Assembly (NCBI GenBank): GCA_965223725.1 | Contig: CBDCXE010000001.1 | Location: 321,772 to 385,771, forward strand | DNA: 64,000 nucleotides | Reading direction: 5' to 3' | From: CBDCXE01 sp965223725 [NCBI: Nitrospinota bacterium] | Lineage (GTDB): Bacteria > Nitrospinota_A > UBA7883 | Part shown: positions 17,147 through 26,107 of the stretch, in pieces | Layout: the number at the start of each line of letters is the position of its first letter | Position numbering within the stretch: the first letter of the stretch is position 1 | Translations under genes and position numbers: made by a program | Notes under the pieces: model-generated | Database searches by the model: none | Seen by the model: only the letters and a program-made list of their open reading frames with translations | What the model was told of the DNA's origin: nothing

Positions 17147-18673
17147 ATGAAAACAATGTCTAGCCCAACACGGTCTGTATCAATAGCTGGCGCCAGGGGT
17201 GGTTGGCTTGCGGTTGTCTGCCTAACGGTGTTCATGCTGTTGGCGCCCGGCGTAACATTCGCCTCTGACAGCGCGCCCGATAGCTCGTCGGACTTTGCAG
17301 GCATAATGTCGGAAGAGTGGCTCAACATACTGTTCCAGGGCCAGAAGATCGGCTTTTCATACCAGAAAATAGAGAAGAGCGAAACCGGATACACAATCAC
17401 CGACAAGGCTGTAATACGCCTGACGGTGATGGGCATTTCGCAGGATATGTCGTTTTCCAATGTATCCCAACTGGGTGAAAACAAAAGGCTGAAAAACTTT
17501 GTATACCTGCAGACCATCCAGGACCAGCGGCAAAAAACCGCCGGTGTGGTGAAGGATGGCGCCATAGAGCTTAGCGTAACCGGCGCTGGTGGAACCGTCA
17601 CAAAGATTGTAGAGATCGAGCCTGAGACGCGGTTCGCCGATCTGTTGAAGTTTGAATATGCGGATAAACTAAAAGTTGGTTTTAAGAAAATTGTGCCGGT
17701 TTTCATTACTGCGCTTCGGGCTGTGGCGCCTATGACCCTGGAGGTTGTTGACAGGAAGAAAGTGAAATTTGAAGGCGGAATGGTCGATACCTTTGTTGTA
17801 AACTCCTCCTTGCAAGACGTGAAAACCGTCAGCTATGTAACGCCGGAGGGGATGACGGTGCGGGAAGAAAGTTTCATGGGCTTCCGGTCAGAGAGGACCA
17901 GCGAAGAGGTCGCCCTGAAGTTCACCGGCGCCCATGTGCCGATCACCAGTTTAATCACTTTCAGCCTGATCACGCCAGATAAACCGATAGAAAACCCACA
18001 GGACCTGACAGCGCTGGATATCAAAATGGGCGGCTTGAACAACCCGGACATTGTTCCGGAGGATAACAGGCAAACCGTTGGCGAGTCCCAGCGGGTGTTT
18101 GACGAGTCGCGCAAGCGCTCTTTCACAGCGCCGGTGTCTCTGCGCAAGGTGGAGCCGGAGGGCCGGATCGACATCGAGCAGGCGGCCAAGGCGGAGCCGG
18201 AACACCTGAAACCGACACCAGAAATCCAGTCAGACAATAAAATCATCATAGACCATGCCCGCAAGATCGTGGGCGCCGAAACAGATGTGTGGAAAGCGTC
18301 GCGCAAAATCAACCAGTGGGTTTATGAAAATTTGGAGAAAGAGTTTGTCGACTCGTTCACCGCGCTTGATGTGCTGTTCACCCGCAAAGGGGAGTGCCAG
18401 AGCCACACAAACCTGTTCACTGCCTTTGCCCGCAGTGTCGGCATCCCGGCCAAGGTCGCCTCTGGTCTGGTCTACTCGCCGAAGCATGGCGGGTTCCTCT
18501 ACCACGCCTGGCCGGAAGTGTATGTGGGGCAATGGGTGGCGGTCGATCCGACGCTGGGCCAGGATGTGGCGGATGTGACACATATCAAGCTGGTCGAGGG
18601 CGGCGTGGAAAATCAGATCAAGCTGGTCCGCTTTATCGGCCGCATCACCATCTCTGTTGATTCTATCGAATAA
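17147..18673 (+). CDS. Exported transglutaminase-like (cysteine protease fold) protein
   Basis: The protein has 508 residues. A signal peptide (LAVVCLTVFMLLAPGVTFAS) is followed by a beta-rich region of unknown type (about 50-300) and a transglutaminase-core domain (about 360-490). The catalytic triad is visible as Cys in GECQSHT, His in LYHAWPEV and Asp in VDPTLGQ. Bacterial members often act as proteases or amidases rather than cross-linkers. The stop is 6 bases before pyrK, so it appears to lead a transcript with the pyrimidine genes, an unexpected pairing. Confidence 0.85.
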   Translation: MKTMSSPTRSVSIAGARGGWLAVVCLTVFMLLAPGVTFASDSAPDSSSDFAGIMSEEWLNILFQGQKIGFSYQKIEKSETGYTITDKAVIRLTVMGISQDMSFSNVSQLGENKRLKNFVYLQTIQDQRQKTAGVVKDGAIELSVTGAGGTVTKIVEIEPETRFADLLKFEYADKLKVGFKKIVPVFITALRAVAPMTLEVVDRKKVKFEGGMVDTFVVNSSLQDVKTVSYVTPEGMTVREESFMGFRSERTSEEVALKFTGAHVPITSLITFSLITPDKPIENPQDLTALDIKMGGLNNPDIVPEDNRQTVGESQRVFDESRKRSFTAPVSLRKVEPEGRIDIEQAAKAEPEHLKPTPEIQSDNKIIIDHARKIVGAETDVWKASRKINQWVYENLEKEFVDSFTALDVLFTRKGECQSHTNLFTAFARSVGIPAKVASGLVYSPKHGGFLYHAWPEVYVGQWVAVDPTLGQDVADVTHIKLVEGGVENQIKLVRFIGRITISVDSIE

Positions 18674-18679
18674 TTATTG

Positions 18680-19453
18680 ATGGATTGCACAGTACTTGCC
18701 AATGAAAATTTGGCCAACGGTTTCTACTCCATAACATTACAGCCCGAGGCGCCGCTGGGCGATATTGCCCCCGGGCAATTTGTCATGGTCAAATGCGGAA
18801 ACTCGACCGACCCACTTCTGCGCAGGCCGATGAGCGTGGCCGGGTTCGAGGCGGATGGCTCCCGCTTCGATATACTGATACAGGTTGTTGGCCGTGGCAC
18901 CGCATTACTGTCCCAGCTTGTGCAGGATGATCATATCGATGTCGTGGGCCCATTTGGCAACGGGTTCGAGGCGCCGGACAATGACGAGGCTGTATGGATC
19001 GTGGCTGGTGGTGTGGGTGTGGCGCCCTTTGTCGGGTTGTTAAATTTTAACCATGACACCGCCAAACGATATTCCATATTCCTGGGCGCACGGTCCGATC
19101 AGCTATTGTTGCGGAAAAACTTTTTCGCCAATTCAGGCGCGCAACTATTCACAGCCACAGAGGATGGCTCCCATGGGTTTAACGGGCTGGTCACGCAGCT
19201 GCTGGAGAAGCAGCTGGCCGAAACTGACACTCGGCCATCGTTGATCATGACCTGCGGCCCCAGCCCTATGATGCGCGAAGTGAAACGGATTGCGCAAGCC
19301 GCCGGGATAGAGTGTCACGCATCGCTGGAGAACCGTATGGCGTGCGGGTTTGGCGCCTGCCTGGGGTGCGTAACAAAAGTGGAAGGGCAAAAACGGTATA
19401 CAACAGTGTGCAGAAAAGGCCCGGTGATCAATGCGGCGGAGGTGGAGATATGA
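18680..19453 (+). CDS. pyrK: Dihydroorotate dehydrogenase B, electron-transfer subunit
   Basis: This is the ferredoxin-reductase-type subunit that passes electrons from the catalytic subunit to NAD. FAD-site RRPMSV, NAD-site GGVGVAPF, CGPSPMM and a [2Fe-2S] cluster motif (CGFGACLGC plus a downstream Cys) are all present. The ATG at 18680 is preferred over an adjacent TTG. The stop overlaps the pyrD ATG (ATGA), so the two subunits are made together. Confidence 0.95.
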   Translation: MDCTVLANENLANGFYSITLQPEAPLGDIAPGQFVMVKCGNSTDPLLRRPMSVAGFEADGSRFDILIQVVGRGTALLSQLVQDDHIDVVGPFGNGFEAPDNDEAVWIVAGGVGVAPFVGLLNFNHDTAKRYSIFLGARSDQLLLRKNFFANSGAQLFTATEDGSHGFNGLVTQLLEKQLAETDTRPSLIMTCGPSPMMREVKRIAQAAGIECHASLENRMACGFGACLGCVTKVEGQKRYTTVCRKGPVINAAEVEI

Positions 19454-20370
19454 GCGGGATCGACCTTGCTTGCAACGTGGCCGGTGTCCAGATGAAAAAC
19501 CCGATCCTGGCCGCCTCCGGCACGTTCGGCTATGGCCTGCTGTACGAAAAATTTTATGACGTGTCTCTCCTGGGCGGGTTTGTGTCGAAGGGTCTGTCGC
19601 TGAAGCCGACAGCGGGCGGGCCTGTGCCCAGGATATGCGAGACGCCCTCCGGTATGCTCAACGCCATCGGTCTGCAGAATGTAGGGCTCGATAATTTCGT
19701 CAACAAAAAACTGCCGAAGCTGACGCAGAGAGACACAGCGATCATCGTAAACTTTTTCGGCGAAACCATCGGCGAATACGCAGAGCTGGCCGGACGGTTA
19801 GGCGATGTGGATGGGATCGACGGGCTGGAGATGAACATATCGTGCCCCAACATCGACAAGGGGGGCGCGGCGTTCGGCACAGATGTTAACATCACCGCCG
19901 AAGTGGTGCGCGCCTGCCGCGACGCATGCAAAAAACCGTTGATAGTGAAATTATCACCCAACGTGACAGACATCGCCGAGTTCGCCCGCGTCTGTGAGGA
20001 TAACGGCGCCGACGGGCTGAGCCTGATCAACACACTGTTGGGTATGGCGATAGATATCAACACCGGCAAACCTATGCTGGCGAGGTCCATGGGCGGGTTG
20101 AGCGGCCCGGCGATAAAGCCGGTGGCCCTTCGCATGGTATGGCAATGTTACAAGGCGGTGAAGATTCCGATCTTCGGCATGGGCGGCATTGCATGTGTGG
20201 ACGATGTGGTGGAGTTTATGATGGCGGGCGCCTCCGCCGTGCAGGTGGGCACCATGAACTTTGTAGACCCGACAATCGGCGCAACCCTTGTGGAGCAATT
20301 GCCGGTCAAACTTTCAGCATTGGGGTTCGCCAACCTGTCGGACGTTATCGGCGTCGCCCACGAAAAGTAA
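19450..20370 (+). CDS. pyrD: Dihydroorotate dehydrogenase B, catalytic subunit
   Basis: This class 1B enzyme oxidises dihydroorotate to orotate in the cytoplasm, with PyrK as partner. The start ATG lies inside the pyrK stop, preceded by GGTGGAG. From there the protein (306 residues) begins MSGIDLACNVAGVQMKNPI, the normal family N terminus. FMN and substrate elements visible are ASGTFGYG, MNISCPN (catalytic Cys of class 1) and the GMGGIA loop. It converges on nth with an 8-base gap. Confidence 0.96.
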   Translation: MSGIDLACNVAGVQMKNPILAASGTFGYGLLYEKFYDVSLLGGFVSKGLSLKPTAGGPVPRICETPSGMLNAIGLQNVGLDNFVNKKLPKLTQRDTAIIVNFFGETIGEYAELAGRLGDVDGIDGLEMNISCPNIDKGGAAFGTDVNITAEVVRACRDACKKPLIVKLSPNVTDIAEFARVCEDNGADGLSLINTLLGMAIDINTGKPMLARSMGGLSGPAIKPVALRMVWQCYKAVKIPIFGMGGIACVDDVVEFMMAGASAVQVGTMNFVDPTIGATLVEQLPVKLSALGFANLSDVIGVAHEK

Positions 20371-20378
20371 ACCTGACT

Positions 20379-21020
20379 CTATGCAGTCTTCTCGTCCGAA
20401 GGGCATAGATCGTAAATCTTGCAATCGGCGCATTGTGGTTTTTTCGCTTTGCAGGTGTTGCGCCCGAACAGGATCATCCGGTTGCTGAATTTCGTCCAGT
20501 CTTTCTCCGGCAGCAGCGCCATCAGGTCCTTCTCGATTTTCTCCGGGTTTTTCTGCGCGGTGAACCCCAGACGTTTGGAGACGCGGGAGACATGCGTGTC
20601 CACCACCACGCCCGGCGTGTCGAAACAGTGGCCCAGTATAACGTTCGCCGTTTTACGACCCACACCGGCCAGCTTTGTAAGCTCATCCATGGTGGCTGGA
20701 ACTTTGCCGCCATGCCTGCCATCGATATCGGAACAGCAGTTGATGATCGATTTAGCTTTGTTTTTGTAAAACCCGGTTGACCTTATATCCTTTTCCATCT
20801 GCTCGGTGGGGGCGCTGGCATAATCCTTCGCGCTCCGATATTTTTTGAACAGATCCTTGGTGACAATATTCACCCGCTCGTCGGTGCATTGCGCCGACAG
20901 TATCGTCGCCACCAGCAGCTGTAATGGGATTTTGAAATCGAGGCTGATCTTCGCCTTCGGATGCATTTTGGCCAGGGCCTTGTTCACTTGCCCCGCTCTT
21001 TTCTTTGTAGATTGGTCCAT
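20379..21020 (-). CDS. nth: Endonuclease III
   Basis: This is a base-excision-repair glycosylase/AP lyase for oxidised pyrimidines, 213 residues. The HhH motif (LAGVGRKTANVIL) with the catalytic Lys, the catalytic Asp in VVDTHVSRV and the C-terminal [4Fe-4S] ligands (CKAKKPQCADCKIYDLC) are all visible. Its ATG overlaps the polX stop by one base, so the two repair genes are coupled. Confidence 0.96.
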   Translation of the reverse strand: MDQSTKKRAGQVNKALAKMHPKAKISLDFKIPLQLLVATILSAQCTDERVNIVTKDLFKKYRSAKDYASAPTEQMEKDIRSTGFYKNKAKSIINCCSDIDGRHGGKVPATMDELTKLAGVGRKTANVILGHCFDTPGVVVDTHVSRVSKRLGFTAQKNPEKIEKDLMALLPEKDWTKFSNRMILFGRNTCKAKKPQCADCKIYDLCPSDEKTA

Positions 21021-22738
21021 TATTTCTTTCGCTTGTTTAAAATGTTTTTCACATCACCCAGCTTATATGTATTCACGACATCGCTGGCCGCAACCCCGCC
21101 TTTGCGCGCCACCATCACGCCATACTTCACATGGTCCAGTCCTTTCACCCTGTGCGCGTCCGGGTTGATCGAGAGCTTCACACCTGCTTTTATCGCCGAC
21201 GGTATCTCCCGCCAGTCGATGTCTAGCCGGTGCGGGTTGGCGTTGAGCTCGATGATAACATCATGTTTTGCGCATGCGTCTATCAACGCGCCCATGTTCA
21301 CATCGTACCCCTCCCGGGCCAGCAGCAGCCGGCCGGTGGGGTGGCCCAGCATGGACGTATACGGGTTCTCGATCGCCTTTATTATCCGGTCGGTCATGGT
21401 CATGGCGCCGCCGGTAAAGCCGGAATGGACCGATGCGATGACGAAATCGAGTTTCTCTAGCACTTTGTCCGGATAGTCGAGCGATCCGTCGTTGAGGATA
21501 TCCGACTCCACACCTTTGAATATGTGGAACCCGTCGAGGCGCTCGTTCACTTCGTCGATCAGGTCGCCCTGCTTTTTCAGTTCGTCGATGGTCAGTCCGC
21601 CAGCGTATGCGGCGGTCCGGCTGTGGTCCGTTATGCCCAGGTATTTATAGCCGCGCGCCAAGCATTCCCGGGCCATGGTCTCCACCGTCTCCACGCCATC
21701 GCTCTCTTTCGTGTGGCAATGAAACAGGCCCACAATATCGTCCATGCTAACCAGCGGCGCCAGTTCGCCTTTTTCCGCTTCTTCGATTTCGCCAATATTT
21801 TCGCGCCGCTCCGGTGGTATAAACGCAAGATCCAGCGCCTTGTACAGCTGCTCCTCGTCGCCGCACTCTATCAGCTTGTCACCATTGAACAGGCCATACT
21901 CGTTCAGCTTCATACCCTTCGATTTCGCCCGCCCGCGCAAGGCGGTGTTATGCTCCTTCGAGCCGGTGAAATGGTGCAGTGTGTATGGATAGTCGTGGTC
22001 CGACACCACCCGCAGATCGACCATGATGCCCGGCTCGAACCGGGCGCTCGATTTCGTCTCTCCCTCGGCCAACACTTCTATAACGCCCGGCGCGGATAGA
22101 AAACGTTTCATCACCTTCCCCGGCTTTTCAGAGGAGGCGACGATATCGATATCTTTGACCGTCTCCTTTTTCCGGCGCACAGAACCGGCCACTTCGGCCC
22201 GGATGACTGCGGAAGATTTTGCCAAATGCTTCAGGATCTTGTTGGCCAGGCTGCGGGCGTCTGGAAGGTGGCTGCGGCCGGCGAATTTTTTCAGCGCGAC
22301 GATCCCTTTCAGGATTTTCTCCTGACTTTTCGCGCCGAACCCTTCCAACTCCACCAGGCGGTTCTCGTTGCATGCGTACTCCAGTTCCCCCGGCGTGGTG
22401 ACTCCCAGTCTGGTCCAGATCACCTTCGCCTTCTTGGCGCCCAATCCATGGATCTTCAACATCTCGAAAACGCCGTCGGGGATTTTCTCATGCAGCTCGT
22501 CCAGCTCTGGCAATGAACCGGTGTTGAGAAGGGCCTCGATTTTCGTTGCGATCTGCTTGCCGACACCTTTGATGTTCGTTAGCTCGCCATCGCGGGCAAG
22601 CTGCTCGATATCATCGCTGGTCGTTTCGATGGCCCTGGCGGCGTTGCGGTGGGCCCTTATTTTGAACGGGTTTTCGTCCAGCAGCTCCATGACGGTGGCG
22701 ATCTCGTTCAACGCGCCGGCGATCTCCTGCTTGTTCAT
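21020..22738 (-). CDS. polX: DNA polymerase/3'-5' exonuclease PolX
   Basis: This family X repair polymerase has 572 residues. The N-terminal HhH/8-kDa-like part and the polymerase core carry the metal Asp residues DIDIVASS and VDLRVV after AGSVRR. The C-terminal PHP domain (about 340-570) has FHCHTKESDG, GITDHSR, ESDIL, SVHSG and NPDAHR metal sites, which give exonuclease/phosphoesterase activity in characterised bacterial PolX. It fills gaps in base-excision repair. It overlaps fumarase beta by 4 bases and nth by 1. Confidence 0.95.
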   Translation of the reverse strand: MNKQEIAGALNEIATVMELLDENPFKIRAHRNAARAIETTSDDIEQLARDGELTNIKGVGKQIATKIEALLNTGSLPELDELHEKIPDGVFEMLKIHGLGAKKAKVIWTRLGVTTPGELEYACNENRLVELEGFGAKSQEKILKGIVALKKFAGRSHLPDARSLANKILKHLAKSSAVIRAEVAGSVRRKKETVKDIDIVASSEKPGKVMKRFLSAPGVIEVLAEGETKSSARFEPGIMVDLRVVSDHDYPYTLHHFTGSKEHNTALRGRAKSKGMKLNEYGLFNGDKLIECGDEEQLYKALDLAFIPPERRENIGEIEEAEKGELAPLVSMDDIVGLFHCHTKESDGVETVETMARECLARGYKYLGITDHSRTAAYAGGLTIDELKKQGDLIDEVNERLDGFHIFKGVESDILNDGSLDYPDKVLEKLDFVIASVHSGFTGGAMTMTDRIIKAIENPYTSMLGHPTGRLLLAREGYDVNMGALIDACAKHDVIIELNANPHRLDIDWREIPSAIKAGVKLSINPDAHRVKGLDHVKYGVMVARKGGVAASDVVNTYKLGDVKNILNKRKK

Positions 22739-23340
22739 TTTTCCATATTGCCGACGATATCGTCCATACGGCTTTGCGCCTGGGCGCCGATGACATCGTG
22801 GAGCGAGCCGCCATGCGAGTCCATGGTCACCACCGCCGGGAAATTCTCCACCTCGAACTCCCAGAACGCTTCCGGCGCGCCGAATTCCTCTAGCATATGC
22901 ACACCGACAACCCGCTTGACCGCAGCCGCCAGCACCTGCGACAAGCCGCCAATCGCATGCAGATAAATGGCGCCACTTTTTGCCAGGCCGGCCAACGTCC
23001 TGTCACCCATGCCACCTTTGCCAATCACCCCGCGCACGTTGTATTCCTCCAGTACGATGTCCTGATAGATTTCTTCACGCATGGAGGTTGTGGGACCGGC
23101 GGCGACCACCTGCCACTGGCCATCGCCTGTTTTGTTCATCACTGGGCCGCAATGATAGATGATAGTGTCCTTTAGTATCTCCCGGATATCGTCCGGCCGG
23201 CTTTCGACCATATACTTGTGGGCACGATCCCGGGCGGTCACAATCCTGCCTGTCAGCGACACCGCGTCGCCGGTTTTCAGTTCCCGAATTTTTTCTTCTG
23301 TAACAGGCAGATCGATTTTAATCATAGGTAACTTCGCCAT
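22735..23340 (-). CDS. Class I fumarate hydratase, beta subunit (FumA C-terminal/TtdB-like)
   Basis: This 201-residue half-enzyme pairs with the alpha subunit to hydrate fumarate to malate. SLTGRIVTARDRAHKY, IIYHCGPVM, GPTTSMREE and GKGGMGDRT are family motifs. The ATG at 23340 overlaps the alpha gene by 23 bases; a second ATG at 23325 overlaps its stop by 8 bases and could be the true start. L-tartrate dehydratase is the main alternative, less likely in this context. Confidence 0.92.
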   Translation of the reverse strand: MAKLPMIKIDLPVTEEKIRELKTGDAVSLTGRIVTARDRAHKYMVESRPDDIREILKDTIIYHCGPVMNKTGDGQWQVVAAGPTTSMREEIYQDIVLEEYNVRGVIGKGGMGDRTLAGLAKSGAIYLHAIGGLSQVLAAAVKRVVGVHMLEEFGAPEAFWEFEVENFPAVVTMDSHGGSLHDVIGAQAQSRMDDIVGNMEK

Positions 23341-24211
23341 TGTTGATAGTCATCAGCCGCCGCCGGTAGGCCCAGCACATATATGTCATGGTGACAAAAT
23401 AGGAGGCCGGTATCCGGTCCATGGCGGCCGTTTTCACACCCAATAGTGTCGTTTTCCCGCCAAACCCCATGGGGCCGATGCCCAGCGTGTTCGCTTTTTC
23501 CATTATCCAGCCCTCCAGCTCGGCAAGCGTTGGGTTTGGGTTGGTGTCGTTCAGCTTTCTGTGTAGTTGGGTTTTGCTCAATGCATAACCTTGCGCCCGG
23601 TCGCCCCCAATGGCAATGCCCAGCACGCCGGGGCTGCACCCCTTGCCCAGCGCCTTCACCACCGCGTCCAGTATGGTTTTTTTTACACCGTTGATATCCC
23701 TGCCCGCCTCCAGCTTGATCTGCGGCAACGCGTATTGGGCGCCCACATTCTCGCACCCGCCGCCCTTCAGTACCAGGGTCATGGCAAGCTCCGGCTTGTC
23801 CCACTGGTTGATATGGATGTTGGGATGGCCTGCGCCGATGTTATCGTTTTTCAGCTCGCCGGTGAGCGAGTCCACAACGTTCTCGCGCAGATAATGCTTC
23901 AGCGTTGCCTTCTGCACGGCTGACTTTATCGCCGCTGTGATATCTGATTCCCGCAAACCGAACGGGTAATTTATATCGAACGTCACAGTACCCGTATCCT
24001 GACAGATTGGCTGGGAGCTGTTTTTCGCCATATCAATGTTTTCCAGGATCGACTCCAGCGTGGAACGGGCCAGGCTCGATTCGGCTTCCTGATCCCTGCC
24101 TTTTTTTATTCCTTCGATTATATCGTCCGGCAGTTGTGTCGATGTTCGGCGGATAAGCTCGATGACCGCATCTTCAAACCCTTCGGCGGACAGACCGATA
24201 ATTTTTTCCAT
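23318..24211 (-). CDS. Class I fumarate hydratase, alpha subunit (FumA N-terminal/TtdA-like)
   Basis: This oxygen-sensitive [4Fe-4S] subunit of about 297 residues belongs to fumarase (TCA cycle). Three likely cluster Cys appear in PICQDTGT, GGGCENVG and GKGCSPGVLG. The frame also has a GTG at 24220, three codons upstream of the ATG chosen here; neither has a strong ribosome site. It is the first gene of the overlapping fumarase alpha-beta-polX-nth unit. The aconitase at 58.7 kb acts in the same pathway. Confidence 0.92.
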   Translation of the reverse strand: MEKIIGLSAEGFEDAVIELIRRTSTQLPDDIIEGIKKGRDQEAESSLARSTLESILENIDMAKNSSQPICQDTGTVTFDINYPFGLRESDITAAIKSAVQKATLKHYLRENVVDSLTGELKNDNIGAGHPNIHINQWDKPELAMTLVLKGGGCENVGAQYALPQIKLEAGRDINGVKKTILDAVVKALGKGCSPGVLGIAIGGDRAQGYALSKTQLHRKLNDTNPNPTLAELEGWIMEKANTLGIGPMGFGGKTTLLGVKTAAMDRIPASYFVTMTYMCWAYRRRLMTINNGEVTYD

Positions 24212-24292
24212 ATTAACCACTCTTGTATTGGGAACCAGACCTCATACTGTTATATTAACAAATGGAAAGATTTAGAAAAAGGAATCAATTAT

Positions 24293-24964
24293 ATGTCTGG
24301 TAATAACAAAGAATATCATTATGCAATAGACGATCTGGACGCTGAAGACTCGCGGCGGCTGATCAATATAATGGCGGAGTTTATCGATGGGTTCAACCTG
24401 GTGGCCGGCCTTGGGCCTATGGTGTCTGTCTTCGGGTCGGCCCGGTCGAAACCGCACGATCCATGCTTTAAAAAAGCGGAGAAGCTGGGCGCCTTGCTGG
24501 CGGACTCTGGCATTGGCATGTTAACCGGCGGCGGGCCGGGGATCATGGAAGCGGCCAACAAAGGCGCCTTTGAGGCTGGGGGCAAATCTGTGGGTGTGGC
24601 CATAAACCTGCCGAATGAACAGCCGTCGAACCTCTATATCACCGATGGGATAGAGCTGAAGCATTTCTTTGTCCGCAAGGTTATGTTGATCAAATATTCA
24701 CACGCCTATGTGATTTTCCCTGGAGGATATGGCACCCTGGACGAGCTGTTCGAGGCGTTGACCCTGATCCGTACAGAGCGGATCGCGCCATTTCCGGTGG
24801 TTCTGTTTGGTCGTGATTACTGGACCCCTCTGCTCGACTGGCTGAAGTATTCGGTCAGAGAAAAAGGGTGCATTGACGACGACGATCTGGGCGCACTAAC
24901 CATTACCGAAGATTTGCATGAAACTGTGGATATATGCAAGGCTTCGGTCAATAACTCGTCATGA
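24293..24964 (+). CDS. LOG/TIGR00730-family Rossmann-fold protein
   Basis: The protein has 224 residues. GGGPGIMEAANKGA and PGGYGTLDELFE are the signature nucleotide and phosphoribohydrolase motifs of the LOG (lysine-decarboxylase-like) family. Characterised members release cytokinin-like bases from nucleotides or cleave nucleoside monophosphates. The frame is open further upstream, but AAGGA nine bases before the ATG at 24293 decides the start. It is followed after 6 bases by a small Cys-rich protein. Confidence 0.88.
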   Translation: MSGNNKEYHYAIDDLDAEDSRRLINIMAEFIDGFNLVAGLGPMVSVFGSARSKPHDPCFKKAEKLGALLADSGIGMLTGGGPGIMEAANKGAFEAGGKSVGVAINLPNEQPSNLYITDGIELKHFFVRKVMLIKYSHAYVIFPGGYGTLDELFEALTLIRTERIAPFPVVLFGRDYWTPLLDWLKYSVREKGCIDDDDLGALTITEDLHETVDICKASVNNSS

Positions 24965-24970
24965 GCCTTT

Positions 24971-25297
24971 ATGATGGAACGTGAGTGCATGGGCTGCCAG
25001 GCCAGGTTTGTTGCAGGGCCTTGCCAGATCGAAATCGGCGAAGAGATTGTGGACAGGCAGTTAGCAGAGTTGTGCGCCGATTGCGAAGCTAAACGGCTGG
25101 AGGCTAATTGCGCGGTCTGTGTTAATTGCGGCAAGCTCATACCACCCAACTCCCAGGTTGGTGTGATACCCGGCTCTAACGGCGAAAGCCTGATATGCCA
25201 CACCACCTATGAATGCTCGCCGCCGGGCGGATCACACTATGGGTTTTGGGGCGAGGGCAAGCTGGAATCGAGCTTCAGGAAAATCGAGCAGTGCTGA
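24971..25297 (+). CDS. Small cysteine-rich protein, probably zinc binding
   Basis: The protein has 108 residues and many Cys, arranged as CMGC, C, CADC, CAVCVNC and later single Cys. This suggests one or two zinc ribbons or knuckles. No family is recognised. It sits 6 bases after the LOG-family gene, so the two are probably co-transcribed. It converges on trpA. Confidence 0.65.
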   Translation: MMERECMGCQARFVAGPCQIEIGEEIVDRQLAELCADCEAKRLEANCAVCVNCGKLIPPNSQVGVIPGSNGESLICHTTYECSPPGGSHYGFWGEGKLESSFRKIEQC

Positions 25298-25305
25298 TCG
25301 GCTAA

Positions 25306-26106
25306 CTATTTTCTGTCCATCTCTTTGCGTACCGACCGGACATATCTGGCCAGCGATTTGACAGCGTCATCACTGGTCCTGGTGGCGTTGATGAGCTCCA
25401 CTGCTTTCGAGCCGATAATCACGCCATCGGCGCTACGCGAAAGCGCCCGCGCCTGATCCGGAGTCTTCACACCGAACCCTGCCAGCACCGGAAGCTTGGT
25501 CATTTTTTTGATTTTGCTGATAGAGCTGGAAATTTCCCGTGCAGTGGCGGAAGCGCCGCCGGTGACCCCCTTGACGCTGATATAATATACGAACCCGCGG
25601 GAGAGCGAGACGATCCTTTTCAACCGCTTCGGTGTGGAAGTCGGCGCCGCCAGGAAAATCGTGTCCAAGCCGTTGGCCCTAGCCGGTGGGATAAACTCTT
25701 CGGAATCCTCCGGCGGCATGTCGGGTATGATTAACCCGTCCACGCCAGAACTTTTGCAGGCGCTCATGAATTTTTTCACGCCATGATTGAACACCAGCGT
25801 TGAGGCCAGCATGAACACTATTGGAACATCGCATGTTGTTCTGATTAGCTCGACAGTTTTTAACGTTTTGGTCAGGTTCGCGCCTTTGGCGATAGCGCGG
25901 TGAAACGAAGCCTGGATCACCGGCCCATCCGCCAGCGGGTCGGAGAAGGGGACGCCCAGCTCCACGATATCGGCGCCATTGTCGTATGCTGTTTTCACAA
26001 GCCGCTCTGTCATCTTCGAGGATGGATCGCCCGCGGTTATGAATATCACCAGCGCTTTTCGTTTCTCCGCTTTCAGCGTGTCGAGTCGTTGAGTGATCCT
26101 GCTCAT
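25306..26106 (-). CDS. trpA: Tryptophan synthase alpha chain
   Basis: It cleaves indole-3-glycerol phosphate to indole, 266 residues from ATG 26106. VELGVPFSDPLADGP holds the catalytic Glu and Asp, and IPDMPPEDSEEF, GFGVKTPDQA and the phosphate loop are present. An upstream in-frame extension was rejected because ATG 26106 lies one base after the trpB stop and gives the usual N terminus. Confidence 0.96.
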   Translation of the reverse strand: MSRITQRLDTLKAEKRKALVIFITAGDPSSKMTERLVKTAYDNGADIVELGVPFSDPLADGPVIQASFHRAIAKGANLTKTLKTVELIRTTCDVPIVFMLASTLVFNHGVKKFMSACKSSGVDGLIIPDMPPEDSEEFIPPARANGLDTIFLAAPTSTPKRLKRIVSLSRGFVYYISVKGVTGGASATAREISSSISKIKKMTKLPVLAGFGVKTPDQARALSRSADGVIIGSKAVELINATRTSDDAVKSLARYVRSVRKEMDRK

Positions 26107-26107
26107 A

